Part shown: positions 45,658-59,900 of the stretch, in pieces
Layout: each line of letters starts with the position of its first letter
Numbering within the stretch: position 1 is the stretch's first letter
Source: Priapulus caudatus
Taxonomy: Eukaryota > Priapulida > Priapulimorpha > Priapulimorphida > Priapulidae
Direction of reading: 5' to 3'
DNA length: 64,000 nucleotides
Assembly: GCF_000485595.1 (NCBI RefSeq)
Contig: NW_014577098.1
Coordinates: 427,323 to 491,322 of the forward strand
Program-made: the position numbers and the translations under genes
The notes under the pieces: model-generated
Seen by the model: only the letters and a program-made list of their open reading frames with translations
Database searches by the model: none
Told to the model about the DNA's origin: nothing

Positions 45658-46746
45658 ATTGTTGCTTTATCTGGCGTGGCTATTTACGTCACGTAGTTAT
45701 TGGAGAAGACCACACCCTGTCCTCTAGTTCTGCAAGCAAGAAAGGTATGATAACTATGGTGGTACACACATACCGACTCTTTTCTCTGAATAATATCATA
45801 AATCGGTTGGTTATCACTGCGCACTAGCGATGAAACAAATGATACAAACAAAACATGATGATGAACGTATCGTTGTAATAGTAACAGTACTATATACAAT
45901 ACGCAAAACTAAAACTTAAGATTATACACAATCTTTAGTCTCTACGCACAGTAATTTACTCATGCAACTTTTCTCAAACGCTGCTAATAGTAATAGCAAT
46001 AATGTAAGTGTCGGTTTCGTAAACAAAATCTGGAATTTTCAATGTTTCATGTTAATAAGCAAAATTTCATTACATAATCATACTTTTAGTGAAAAATATA
46101 CATACCACATGGTTTTCTCAAGCTTTCTTTACCTTAGCACAATAAAACTGATTATTCGACAAACTCAATACAGGCGATTTCCTTAGATTATTTAGGCAAG
46201 TAAGAATCGAACTCATCTCTTCCTCAACAAAATGGTGTATTGCGATGCGATTGCGATCATGCGAGTGTAAATCTCGCGTTAATTCGCGAGATTACCCGAC
46301 ATGCTTGATGTTCGTTCCAAGATGGTTGAGAAAGGTATATAACTTCAAACTTTCATGCAAATACACTAAATTTTAGGCGTTGTAAATTTTCGTAATATTA
46401 CTATAGTTGTAGAGTCAAATTTTAGAGAAGTCAAGTGGTCACGTCTTAAAAATTCTATATTCCTAATGAGGTGTCATATCTAAAATTCTACCTCGCTAAG
46501 TGAAGACCGGTCGCTGACTTGGTCAAGTTTGAAGTTGATCATGATGATTGATGGTGTCCAATTTACTGTCGATGTCACTATCGTTTCGCTTGTAATATTA
46601 TGAGAGTAATATTTTATCGTGCGTGATGATCAACCTAGTAATAACATATAGTACGTTTTCAAAATTAGCACCCCGTGCTTGGTGACTACGCTCTGTTTAT
46701 TCGAACTGACACGCAGTGACGCTGCATGAGACTGAGTGTTGTTGAG
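45658..46746. other. RBBP6 upstream region
   Basis: Noncoding DNA between the RBBP6 start codon and the first foldback element. It should hold the promoter. No core motif could be assigned with confidence and no other gene was seen. Confidence 0.4.
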
Positions 46747-47149
46747 ACCACAGGCACTTGGGCCGTTTCAATAATTAAATGATGGTTAATAAATACAACT
46801 TGTCAGTACTAGACCTACCAGTACCAGTACCAGTAATAGTCTTAATGTTTGATTTGACCTAATAACTTCACTTCAATACCGTCCAATACACCGCTGCAAC
46901 ACATACCGCGCACGCCATTGTGCATGCACAAGTACACAGTAGGTTAGAGAAGGTAAGAAAGCATACGCACAGAAATTCCAGAACGCTTCTAATCTTTTCA
47001 CAACACTAGAGCCAAAATACACAACCAACCAGCAAAAAAAATACACGGGAGCGGCGAGCGATTTCGCTCCCGTCAGCTTCCAAAGCGCTCTGGTAACAAC
47101 AATTACGAGAGTGAAAATTTTGGAAGATACGAGAAAAAATCGCTCCCGT

Positions 47150-47670
47150 GCCGCCGGCAGCGTTCGAACCGGAGGCCCGAGCCCACCCAGTTTTTGCTCG
47201 GGCCACCATCTCTACGAAACTTCCGGTCCTCCTGACCGGCACTTTTTCCCCTCATATTATGATGAAATACTAGGCCTACGGTTAGCCTCCCTCAACGCAT
47301 GATTCGCCACACGAACAAAAACACGCCACAGTCTAAGAAATCGATTGCGGCATGACCGCATAACAATTAGTTTTTACATCGCAGGGGTTATCGTGGGGAG
47401 TGAGGGCACGACCAGTGACACCTGACATGCACGTAATCAAAGCTTTTAACTGAATTCGTCACTTTCTTAACATAGAAAGTGGACTACTTTTATTAAGTTA
47501 GATATCTAGAAGCAATGTAAACTGTATATACTTAAAGATTCTAGGCACTTGTAACTTTGCTGATGTGCTGCAGCAATGATTTATGCATGGGGGTACCGTG
47601 GACTGGGGAGGAGAAAAGCGAAAATAAAGCCTTTCCCAGAAGCTCCCGGCATTCCTAGAGATTCCAGTAC
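47150..47670. repeat. Dispersed repeat shared with 51445-52660
   Basis: Shared motifs in the same order: CGGCCACCATCTCTACGAAA, GTCCTCCTGACCGGCACTTT, GGGGAGTGAGGGCACG and ACCGTGGACTGGGGAGGAGA. The other copy is split by extra sequence at about 51985-52575. Confidence 0.85.
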
Positions 47671-48519
47671 AAGTTTTTTTTAACATACTCAAAGTAACTA
47701 AAAACTCTCTCTGAAGTTCTGAACTTGCTCAGTCGATGTAAAAAGAAAGTTGAAAGATGAAAAGAAATGAAGTAAAAAGAAGAAACTTGAAAATAACCAT
47801 ACCATCATTACCATGATTATAATTCTTGATTTCCTGTCTTTGTCATGTTACCTGACTATGTGTACTGCGTAGTGCATGTCTGTCTGTGTGAATGAAATTG
47901 AATAAGAATGTGATTGGTTTCTTAGTCAAGTGAAATTAGATAAAAAAAATGTGATCGAATGTAATTTGTTGACGATTTCTGAACACTGATAGTCTGATAC
48001 TGGTGTTGAGTGCTGAATGCTGATGAATGATATTAGAGTCAGTGCATCAAAATTATGAAAATTTTTACAAAATCATGCTATGAAAATGTAGCTCTGGCCA
48101 AGCCTAAAATAGCTCCTGTAAAAAAAATTACGAGAGCTCTTTTTTTATACAAAATCAAAAAAGAGCTCTCGTAAAAAAGGAGTAATTTTTAGGCTGCAAC
48201 CAACTGCCATGATATTGGCATCTGTGTGTAGCTGAATGGTCACTTGTTCGAAATATACGTCTTGCAACTTGGTACCACATACTTTACCCAGAATTATATG
48301 AGAAATCCTGCTTGAATTTGCCGCGAATTTTCCATGAAGCCGCTTCGTAAATGGGACCAACAATCCGGAAATCCCTAACCGCGCTATTAGATCCTTTGAC
48401 CAATCACGGTAGTCGCCCGTGTGACGTCACTTTGCGGCGGCGCCGGCGTAGCTCGTCTTGGAGTTGGGCAGGCGGATGCAACTCCTCCCAGAGTGCAATT
48501 CGCCGCCATTACTCATGTA

Positions 48520-49117
48520 CAGGGCTCGAATTAACCGACGGCACCGACGGCAATTGCCGTCAATGCCCCTATCAATCGCCGTACTGCCCCTGAAAACCCA
48601 ACCCGACCGACGGCAGTCACCTGCCTTGCCCTTTTGTGTAATTGCCGTCGGTGCCCTTTAATCTACTGCCCTAGTTTCGTTTTTAGTCGAGTCAACATAA
48701 CACGTGCGCGTGCGTGCTGTAGTTGCAATGATGAGCTTAAAACCGATAGTCACAGGAGGGAATAATAACAGCATCGGATAATTATTCGCTCCTGATAGTG
48801 GGCATGTAAAATTTCTTGTTACTGTACTTCCATTAGCAGAGGGGGGTACAGGGGTCGGTGTTACAGTGTAAGCTTACATGGGCCCGGGGGCTTATTGTTT
48901 TGTACATTAAAAGCAGGACGATGTTGATGTACTAATTTGTTATGAATTTCCCTTTATTTTACAAAAGTGCCTTTGTGCCCTTCTCAAATTTTGAGAGTTG
49001 CCTTGGTGCCTTTTAAAATTGCCTCTGTGCCCTTCCATTTTAGAGAAAATTCAAGGCGATTTCTCACATGCCCTAAAAAAATTGCCTTGCCCTTCTCGTC
49101 GCTTAATTCGAGCCCTG
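48520..49117. mobile_element. 598-bp hAT MITE with exact 8-bp target duplication
   Basis: The ends are CAGGGCTCGAATTAA and its complement TTAATTCGAGCCCTG. CTCATGTA flanks both sides (48512-48519 and 49118-49125). The interior is built of degenerate GACGGCA and TTGCC motifs and has no transposase. Confidence 0.92.
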
Positions 49118-49603
49118 CTCATGTATAATAGGCTGTTGGTCCCATTTACGAAGCGGCTTCATGGGAAATTCGTGGCAAACTCAAGCAGGATTTCTCATAT
49201 AATTCTGGTTAAAGTATGTGGTACCAAGTTGCAAGACGTATATTTCGAACAAGTGACCATTCAGCTACACACAGATGCCAATATCATGGCGGTTGGTTGT
49301 GTATTTTGGCTCTAGTGTTGTGAAAAGATTCGAGCATTCTGGAATTTCTGTGCGTACGCTTTCTTACCTTCTCTAACCTACTGTGTATTTGTGCATGCAC
49401 AATGGCGTGCGCGCTATGTGTTGCAGCGGTGTATTGGACAGTATTGAAGTGAAGTTATTAGGTCAAATCAAACATTAAGACTATTACTGGTACTGGTACT
49501 GGTAGGTCTAGTACTGACAAGTTGTATTTATTAACCATCATTTTATTATTGAAACAGCCCAAGTGCCTGTGGTTGAGACGAGTGTTTTCTGCAGTTGTTT
49601 GTC

Positions 49604-50690
49604 ACCACAGGCACTTGGAGTACCGAAGTTGGAGCGTTTCAAAAAAATATAATGCTAAATAAATACGAAATCTATTTACTACTAATGTCTTAATGTTTCT
49701 CTACTCTCTTTCAGTTTCACCTATTATTGCCGACAATTTCCTGTAAATGCCGAGCAAATGCTCATCTGCAACACATGCTGGCTGCCGCACGCTAGCTGCT
49801 GCCCACTGACACATAAATCAGGCCCCTCCCTACGTTGTGCAAACCGGGCGCGCCCGCCCCGTTTGGGAAAACTCCCGCCACGTTTAAATTACCTCCGCCC
49901 CGATTAAATTCCACCACAATAAAAGTTTGACAGCGCGGGAATCGATGGTCAAGAATTCCCATTCGACCAGGCCCACCGACGCGTAAACGTCCTACACTAC
50001 GCATGCACTGCAGACCACACACACAAAGCCTGACGAAATTCTCGCGTTCGCTCCCGTTACGCAGTTTATGTAAATGGCTGCAAGTACAGGGCTGTAGGCG
50101 GCGCACTGCATTTTGGGAAACTACTATGCTGCTTTCCAACTCTCGTACGAGCCTCGTCAAAGCCGCCAGTGGAGAGTTGCAAAAATGATGCGTGGATGCG
50201 GCGCAAAAATGAGTTCACGGAGAGCTCCGGTGGGTGTTTCCTGATTCCGACAGCCATTTACATTAACTGCGCAACGGGAGCGAACGCGAGAATTTTTCGT
50301 CAGGCATTGTGTGATTTCGCGTGACACAGCTCGGTTACGAACACAGACAGTATGTTTTTATTACAAGTGAACACTGTCCTTCAAATAGAAACAAAGATGG
50401 AGTGTAATGGTTGAATGTTTGTGTTGTATTCGTGTAAAATCAAGTGAGCGTCGAGCGAATTTTGGCAGCACGCTTTCCTACCTGCTATATATTTATGTGT
50501 CAGTGTGCAGCAGCTAGCGTGCAGCGGCCAGCGTGTGTTGCAGATGAGTATTTGGACGGCATTTACAGGAAATTGTTTGCAATAATAGGTGAAAGAGAGT
50601 AGAGAAACATTAAGACTTTGGTAGTAAATAGATTTCGTATTTATTTAACATTATATTTTATTGAAATGCTCCAAGTGCCTGTGTTTGTCA
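49604..50690. mobile_element. Foldback element B (about 210-bp arms)
   Basis: The left arm 49604-49818 (ACCACAGGCACTTGGAG inward) is inverted at 50490-50690. Inside, CCTGACGAAATTCTCGCG at about 50029 pairs with its near complement at about 50310, giving a second hairpin. It shares its terminal CACAGGCACTTGG with element A and ends about 100 bp before the HELZ start codon. Confidence 0.85.
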
Positions 50691-50788
50691 CAGACTGTCA
50701 GACGTGGTTATTCCCTATTCGGTATTCCACTACTTAGCAAAATATAACCCGACTGTTTTCAGCAGACAATGAGTGGTAGACATACGAG

Positions 50789-50950
50789 ATGGCGGCCATT
50801 CTAGAAGTAGAAAAGAGGGCCAATGAGTTGAGTAAGAAGCAAGATTACCAGGCTGCTTGGAAGGCTTACACGCAGTGCCTGCGGCATGTATTGAGCGGTG
50901 AGGGACGCTCGCGCCTTCTCCTTGCCAGATCCAGTTGTGCCTTGAAGCTG
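50789..50950 (+). CDS. HELZ: HELZ exon 1
   Basis: 54 codons from an ATG with a GCGGCC context to AAGCTG|GTAAGT, phase 0. The predicted helix pair VEKRANELSKKQDYQAAWKA then SRLLLARSSCALKL matches the first TPR-like hairpin of HELZ. Confidence 0.85.
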
Positions 50951-53900
50951 GTAAGTGGAGAGGGTTATATTTTCGATTTGAATGTCAAATTACAATTTCA
51001 TGTGTGCCATACGTTATAGCAATCTTTTCTGTTTACTTTCTGGAAACAGTACTATTATTGAATTGAATTTTCCCAATAATATACTATCAAACTTTTGCAA
51101 TATTAGGCTAGTTAAAAGTGAAAAAATGAACAAATCTGGTAATAGAGCTCTGTGTTTGTGTGTGTGTTTGTGCGTGCGTGCGCGTGCATACGTGTGAGAG
51201 TATGTACGCGTATGGTTTGAATTGTACTTACGGTACTGAGAGCAACGACTTGTCGACATGCCTCGCAATTTAGATACATCTATAAATTTAGATAGTCTAT
51301 AACAATCAGTGTTTCCCCTGCATTGACACGAGCGAGGCAGCCGTCTCGCTCAAATCTCAGCCACCACGCAGATATTTATTCAAAAACACTGCCTCGCTGA
51401 CGAAAATCAATGTTCTTGCATCAATAGACTACACTTTATTGACAGAGTTCGAAATTAGTGCCGACCCGGAGGCCCGAGGCCACAAAGTTTTTTATTCGGC
51501 CACCATCTCTACGAAACTGCTGGTCCTCCTGACCGGCACTTTTTCCCTTTATATTACGCTGAAATACTACGGTTATCGCAACGGCAGTTTAGACAGACTT
51601 GTAAACGGGAGCGCATTCTACTACGCTCCGTTCCTGAAAGTAGACGGGCTATCCAAAACATGATTTGCCACACGAACAAAACCTCGTGACAGTCTAAGAA
51701 ATCGATTGTGGCATACCGCATAGCCCAGTGTTTTTATGACCGCATAACAATAAGTTCATATGTCGCAGGGCTTATCGCGGGGAGTGAGGGCACGCCCAGT
51801 GACACCTGACACGCATGTAATCAAAGCTGTTAACTGAATTCGTCACTTTTCTTTGCGTAGAAAGTCGACTATTTTTTTCCAGTTAGATATCTAGAAGCAA
51901 TGTAAACTGTATATACTTAAAGATTCTAGGCACTTGTAACTTTGCGGATGTGCGGCAGCATTGCTCTATGCATGGGGCCATGGGTATGCATGGGTTCTGT
52001 CTCACGGATAGATGGCGGTAGGAGTCGTGACTCCGACCTTATTTTACACTGGCTCGTTGCAGCGTGATGACTTAGGGCGCGTTTGTTTGGTCGGATCCAC
52101 GGATCTCGATTCAATGGATTCGTTGATCTGACTGTTTGTTTGGTCGGATCACTTGATCTCGACCCACCAAACCCGACTCTGCTAGCGAGGTGGATTCGAA
52201 CGGGATCCAATATGGCGGCCCGCGCCTCAGCCATAACAGCTTGTTGTTTGTTGTGAACCATCCTGTGATAGGTCACAGCGAAACATGAACCGGTGAAAGT
52301 GAGTTTGCGATTGTTTGGTCGGATCAGGATCACATGATCGAGATCCGACGGATTCGTCTCAAACAAACGCGCCCTTAGTAGGAAGTTGCCATCTTTAGTT
52401 TGGCTTTGTTGCCAATTTACGTTCATCGTACATCTAGCCCTGACAGCGCACAGTCTTTAACGCGTTTACACCGAATAAACACGAGTTACCTGACAAGTGG
52501 CCATGGAGGTGTTAGGTTATGCTGTTGTGAGATTCTGCGCGGTGTTTTTAGAGCGCTGCGGGAGTAGTCACAGTACAGGCACCGTGGACTGGGGAGGAGA
52601 AAAACGAAACTAAAACCTTTTCCAGAAGCTCCCCTGACATTCCTAGAGCTTTAAATATATTATTTGACCAACTCTAAGTTACATGTATCCTATTTAATTC
52701 AAAGTTCAATTCAAAGGGAAACAAGGAATCCTGTTCAACATGATATTATGACCCTAATGTATGCAGTCGCGTGGTTGGTCTTCTTGCATTCATTATCGCT
52801 TCCTCTGCCACTATATATATTTCGAATCCAAAACAAGACAGCTATCTGAATGCAGGCATTCCGAGTTACTCGCACGAACGACGAGATACTTCCTTTATGC
52901 TGAAACTCTGCTACTAGTCTAACGTTGCAGCATGCGCTATCAGTACGTGTAATTCGGATCAGATTTTCGGTAAATTTGACTCTTATACTTGGTATGTTTC
53001 ATTGTGAATAATAAATATGATATTAGATGTCGACGGTGACCGAAAATCGATCTACTTTCGCTTTATTTCTTTGCCATTTTCAATGGTTTAATGATTTTTT
53101 TTTATTTAATGAAAGTGGAGTACTGTAAATTATTGATAAGTCTGACGGACTTTCTGCTTGGAAATTACGAGCGTGAAATCGGCAGGTCTCGTACCTCGGA
53201 CTTGCCCTATTTTCAGCCCTCTTATTTCCTATTCATAGTTCGTTTGTTCCTTTTGACAACTTGAAAAAGTGATTCAAGAGTCTCATATAATGTGTTCAGA
53301 ATAGCTTAGAATGCACCAAATTGCACCTTTTTTTTAATTTTCGTCGGAGCATGCCCCCGGGCCCCCTTAGCATGACGATCACCTTCAGTGCTTGCATTGC
53401 TCGGTCCTCGGATTGCGCAACCACCAAAAAAACTCTTACCACCTCGCTGAACTTTTTGGCCAGGAGAAACACTGACAATAATATGTAGTGGCTCCTCCAC
53501 CTAATTTGCCTGTGTGCCCTTCTCATGAATTCCATGTTGTGTATGTACCTATCGCTGTTGTGTATGTAGCTACCCCAAATAAAAGTTATTGCAGGTTACA
53601 TTGGTACCAGTGGAAAAAATACACGGGGGCTCAGGGTAATTTAGCCCCTGAAATGCCAAAAAGAGCCCCGGTTCATAATTCTAACTTTTAAGATTTGTAT
53701 TATCTTTTGTATGTAACATTAATACATTCTTGTTCTTTTGTTGCAGAAACGGTATGAGGATGTATTGGCAGATTGTAAGGAAGGTAAGTTAATAACCATA
53801 TCTATTCGTGTAGATTCAGTCGAATCACATTTACTTCGTCAGGCTAATGTTTCATCATTTGCATTCAGATATAAACCGTAATTTAGCACATCCCACCTGT

Positions 53901-56900
53901 TGAAAATTTGAAGGCTAATTTACAACGTTATCCCAGATTTCTTTATATTGCAGTATTAAAGATATTCAAGGGTAAGCATCACAAAGCCCTCAGTCGGCAG
54001 ATTACGGCGCTATGTGGCTTAGGAAAGCTTGCTGAAGCTCAACGGCTCGCAAGGGAATGGAAGCAGCAAGAATCGGATGTAAGTTCGTAGTTGTAAGGAG
54101 TATGTGTTATCTGTGCATGCGTTAGAGGTAACCACGTAGATAAGTGTGCTGAAGATGTGTGTATTATATGCGATGAAGCTGTGAGCATTTTGCCCATGCA
54201 TATATTTGCATACAATGCATGTTGCCTAATGTATAGCATACTGGGCTTTAAATAATAACTAACGATCTGCGTCATGCGCCATCTTGCATGCGCTAATTTT
54301 ATCGTACACAAGGTAGCATGTTCATACAAAATTGGCTTGATGTGAGATGACGATCAAGCTTACACCACAGATCTTGTCATACAACAAGTTAGCGCATAGG
54401 TGAGACGTTGACTGGCTGTACAATGATGGCAGAGGTCATTCGTGTTTCCGATTTATGTTCCTCCAGAGTGCGCTAGCGAGGCGTGTCGTCGAGCGGCTGG
54501 ATACGATTGAGAAGTCGTTGGCAGACAGCAATGCGGACGAGGCGCTACTAACGATGACCGAAGACATCGGCGAGGAGCGCACGCCACCAGAGGGTGCTGA
54601 GGAGGCAAAGCAAGCGGTGTCGCCGAGTGCGGTGGCACCCTCACCGGGCAACGTCTGCGCGGGAGGTCACGCAAAAGGTCGGTTGTTGTCTGTCGGCGCA
54701 GCGCGTTTTTGCTTCGCTGGTTTATGCGGTTCTCGCGAGGGTGCAGCAGGCAAAAATCAAAGTTGCGTCTGCGCTATGTGTCACAGAGGGTCTGTCGTAA
54801 AGATTTTATATTGACTGAGGCCGGTGCTGCAACGTAGTGTCGTAAATTTACATAAAAAGTGGCTGTGAAAATCAGAACGACCTTGTCCGTGTATTTTGCC
54901 AGACCATCTGCTTGAACCCCCCTGGCCTTCTACAGAACATCTCGGGGGGCCAACTACACATTTAACTCGTTAGTTGTGGAATTCGTACCAGACTGTTAAC
55001 TAGGGATTACCTTCTCGTAGTGATGTCATGATCATCGATTATACTCGATCATCGGTTGAACAGTGGCTCGAACCAAGCGCTTGGTTATCAAAATCCATAA
55101 TCGATTTCATTGGAAAAAAAATAAAAAAATTGAAAAAGTAATGAGAATCAGAGATATCATCGCTACTATACAAGTTATCCTTTATTAACATACATGTATT
55201 ATACACACAGTAGTAAACAGTGCAAAACAAACAGTAAACAGGGCTAAACAAGCACATGCATGGCATTACATGCACACACGTACATGCACACGACGTTACG
55301 CACACGCAGGCATTCAACACCCCGAGTAACCGATTGTAACCGATCATCGGTTACTTGGGTCCAACCGATGATCGATTACGAAATTACAACCGATTGACAA
55401 CACTACCTTCTTGTAAATTCCGGTAGCAGTGCCTGTCTAGTAATAGGTGTAAATCTGGAAAATAGGGTCAATGATGGGTGTACATGGGCATTGCTTAAAG
55501 GAATTTTGGGTAGTAGATTTGGAGGATGGCTAGGAGTTGCATCAGGCAACTAGCCCAACTGTAGTGTTAATAAATGTGACCCGCTCCAGCAAAACCAGGA
55601 TTAAGTAGGAAATTCTACAAATTGAGTTATGCGCATATCTGAATAGATCATTTAATTACCTTTAAAATGATATATAATATTTGGCTATATCTAAAGAATT
55701 GACCGATCTACATCAATTTGAAGATCGGAAACCGACTTATTCCGGAATATGCAGCTTTTGAGATAAAGCGTTCTGGGTAAGGGGCCCAGTCGGGGATGAG
55801 CGGTCAGGGGCCCTTGAAAAATATTTTTTATTTTTTATTTTTTTAAATTAAAAATGACCATAATAATCTAGAGATATCTGAACCTATATATCCGGATTAA
55901 ATATGCACTTAAGAACTTATTTTTGTAAAAATCTCATTTTTGTCCAGGTAGGCCATTTTCAGCATTGACATGTGTCAGTGAAAAAATTAATTTTTTTCTT
56001 TCCGGGGCTCTTTTTGCAAACCCCCCCAAAATTTCAGGGGCTACTTTTTCATTTTCCAGGGCTCTTTTTCCACTTTCCAGGGCGACTTTTTTCCAGGGCT
56101 GTTTCCTCAAATGTACACACAAGCACAGTAGCTAATACCTTGCTAATACACACTCGCGGGGGCGCGCACACACCACACACACGTCACACACACGCACGCA
56201 CGCACGCACGCACGCACACACACGCACACACAGACACACAGTGAGTTATCTGGCATTATCTGAATAGATCATTTAAATTACCTTTAAAATGATATATAAT
56301 ATTTTGCTATATCTAAGAACTTGACCATCTACATCAATTGAGATCGCGAAACGACTTATCCGGGCAATATTGCAGCTTTGAGATTAAAGCGTTCTGGTAA
56401 GGGTCCCAGTCGGCGGATTGAGCTGTCAGGGGCCCTTGAAAAATCATTTTTTATTTTTTTATTTTTTTAAATATAAACATGCATAATAAATCTAGAGCAT
56501 ATCTGAACCTATATATCGGATTTAAATATTGCACTTAAGAACTTATTTTTGTAAAAATCTCATTTTGTCCAGCCGTAGGCCATTTCAGCATTGAATGTGA
56601 CATGTGCTGCGTGCTCATTACTCAAACAATGACTTGCGACTTCAGTCCTGTATTATGCTGGAGCGCGGTCACAAATGCCGATATCTTCTAGCCTGCCGTT
56701 AAGGTGTTACTGATCGACATGCGGACCCAATGGTGAAAATCTTTCCGATTTCTGTACTCATTACAGGGCGGAAAGAGGCACGATTCTCCAGTCTGCCCAC
56801 TGGTCTACTGCCATGGACGTATAAGAGCATGAAGCTGGAGACGCATTGCGCACCGACCGTCACCAGCTCTCATCTTGTCAGACGAGCGTCCGTGACTGAA

Positions 56901-59900
56901 AAGCACAGACCTCCACCTCGTGGCGTTGCAGCACCAGTTTGTTTGTGTCAGACGTATATTATAGCATTGTTGTTGTTAGCGTCGTATATATGTTTGTGCG
57001 TGTCAACATTACTCATAGTAGTGTGTTGCTTTAGATAACCTATAGCATATGTTGCTCTTGACTCAGATTTAATAGTGACTAAGTTATATACCATGTTGGA
57101 GCCAAAAAAATTAATTTATATTCCAACAAACATGTCTTAGATGCGCAATTTATACATGTTACTAAGCCTATATAAAGCATTTGTAGCAAAAAACATGTTC
57201 CATGTAATACCTCTAAGATGTGCATACGTTTTAAAATCATTTGGAGCAATACACATAATGAGAAAACCATATTCCCATAAAAAATATACGGAATTTCCTG
57301 CAATGCACAATCGCTGGTGCGTGATGGAGGGACAAACGGGCATATTTTTTATCAATTGTGACTCATAGTGATTCTTGCCTTAAACGAGTTATGAAGAGGC
57401 ACCCGTCAGCTTGCTCGTGTCCAATCGTTAATGTACTGTCGTTAATTACACTCGTCATCAGGTTTATGAGCCGAGGCAAACTGTCGGCGGTGAGGCGTGC
57501 GCGATGCCCTACAGTGAGGGAGGAAGCTGGTGAGTGAGGAACGCTTCGAGTACAGACGATTGAAGATGCCAGGCAGCGACAGGACCGTAGCTGCAGGCAA
57601 CTGGGCGTCGTGTGTGCCGTGCGTGCATCTTACTGGTGTAAGTTTGTATTGTGTGTGTCGCTCCATGTGTGTGCCGTTTGTGCCGGTGCCGTCAATCGCT
57701 GCGTGTGACTGTGTACACACTCGGGCCCTCCATTCCTCTCAAACGTCGCCATCCGGCCAACCCTCTCTACGCATACCATGGGCTCCCCCGGTCCCATGAA
57801 GCCATCACCTCGGCGCACTATCAGAGGTGTGAGCGGAGTTTGCCTGATGCGGCGTCGTGTTGTAGAGTGCTGTCCATTCCACGGCATCGCATGCTATCAA
57901 GTATGCATTTCGTGCGTGCAACGATGTATTTCTAAGAATATCATCAGTAATATATCATTTCGTTTCTTACAGCGGACTAAATATTCGTTTCGCACCGCGC
58001 ATCGTGGATTATTTTTAGCTCACACTGACATCGTCAAGATGACTATGTCAGGGTTCGTCCGTCCGTCCGTCCGTCCGTCGTCAACATTGGCTATACGGTG
58101 AGAACCGTTGACCCACATGTTCAAATGCATACAGTTGTTACTCCTATGGGAGAGATGGGGGAACGTCCTATTTTGAGCCGCCAGTTGACCTACTTTTCGC
58201 AAGCCACGCCCACTTTTTTTCTTTGGCAAAAATGGAAAATTGGCCATTAAAGTCAGTATCAGGATTCAACGGATTTTGCCTCATTTTGGGTTGTAATGAA
58301 TAAGGACTGGCCCAAAACATATCACGGGGTTTTATATTTCTTAAAAATTATGCAAATTAGGTAGATTTTGGCAGGTGTTCACTATGCATTTCATGTGTCT
58401 GACTACGGTCACCTACTCAAAGAAAACGGTTTACCCAGCATGTTTCAAATTGCATATAGTTGTTACTCCTATGGGAGGATTGAACGTCCGTATTTTGGAG
58501 CATGGCAATCGAGCCTTCACTTTTCGAGCCACGCCCACTTTTTGTGCCAAACATGAACATTGCATAAGTCAGTTCAGATCTTCAACGGATTTTTGCTCAT
58601 TTTTGGTCTGTGAAATGAATAAGAACTGGCCCAAAACATATCACAGGGTTTTGATATGCTTAAAAATCATGCCAACATAGGTATATCTTGGCATTTCACT
58701 ACTGCATTTTCATACTGTTGCCTACGGTCACCAATAACTCAAGAATCGGTTGACCCACATGTTTCAAATTGCATACAGTTGACACTTGTTACTCTATAGG
58801 AGAGATTTGAACCGCCTATTTGAGCATTGCCAGCTCGACCTGAACTCGAGCACGCCCACTTTTTGCAAAAATGGAAAATGTTCTCTAGATTCTTCATTTT
58901 GTTAAATTTAGCCTACCCTACCTTACTTACCTACCTACCTAACCACCTACCTAACCCTACCTACACCTCACCTACCTACCTACCTACCACCTACCTACCT
59001 ACCTACCTACCTACTAATCTGCCAATCATACCTATCGTGTAATATTGTGTTTTACGATCTTTGTACAGTAATTCACGGAATAGTTTATTGCTTTTATTTT
59101 CGCGATGATCGAAAAAAAACCAAAATGGGATCTTTAGCGCGTCGCACCCAGTTCTCTCGGCCCAGCATTCAACTTTCAGATCTGAAAACCATTTCATTTT
59201 CGCAATCAGAACTAACCCTGCAAAAACGAGTGAAATTTCGATTAGTAGTAAAACGGGTAGTAAGGACATTTGATCACATTTCGGTGTCATGAACGAACAC
59301 TTACCAAATTTAAAATATCATCTCCCTCTTACTATCACACCCAGAGACCTATAGTGTCATTGGACATCTTTCATTTTTGTTATACACTATTATCGTGCCG
59401 TTGCGTATGTGCGCGTGTGAGGTGGGCAGTGATCAGAGCAGGCGAGAGCTGTACGTTGTTATCGTGGTATCTTACAGCCTACATGAGCAGCTACTGAGAA
59501 GTGGCTGTGCAGGCGCCGGTACCCGACAAGGTGATGGCGGAGAAGATCGACTCGGTGCGCGTGCACGCCAACTGCGACCTGGCCGTAACCGTGGCGACGA
59601 AGCGATGCACGCACCAGTGGCTGTTCACCGTCACGAGCAAGGTACGGGAACGTGGCATGAACGCGGGCGGTTCTGTTGTTCCTCCGCTCTTGTTCGTCTC
59701 TCCTACTGTGTAAGGTTACCTCCCTTCTGCATTTCTCACTTGTCTCGTTCCGTTTACAGTTTGTGCTGCGGTGCTGCTGTTTGTGTTGCGGTGTTGCAGT
59801 TTGTGTTGCGGTGCTGCTGTTTGTGTTGCGGTGTTGCAGTTTGTGTTGCGGTGTTGTTGCGTGCTGCCCAGTTTATGGTTGCGGTGTGTGTTTGTGTGCG

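Larger units (their letters stand above)
46747..49573. mobile_element. Foldback element A (about 285-bp arms, 2.8 kb)
   Basis: The left arm (46747-47031) begins ACCACAGGCACTTGGG. The right arm (49291-49573) is its inverted copy with a few differences, ending CCCAAGTGCCTGTGGT. A second inverted pair (48186-48363 with 49133-49305) lies within and overlaps the right arm. A hAT MITE is inserted in the inner loop. No transposase is seen. Confidence 0.88.
54678..56766 (+). other. HELZ intron 4
   Basis: It contains a hAT MITE (55018-55405), a direct duplication (55624-55975 and 56234-56605), a CAGGG-family fragment (55976-56105) and a CA/CACG microsatellite (56163-56240). No exon was seen. Confidence 0.65.
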
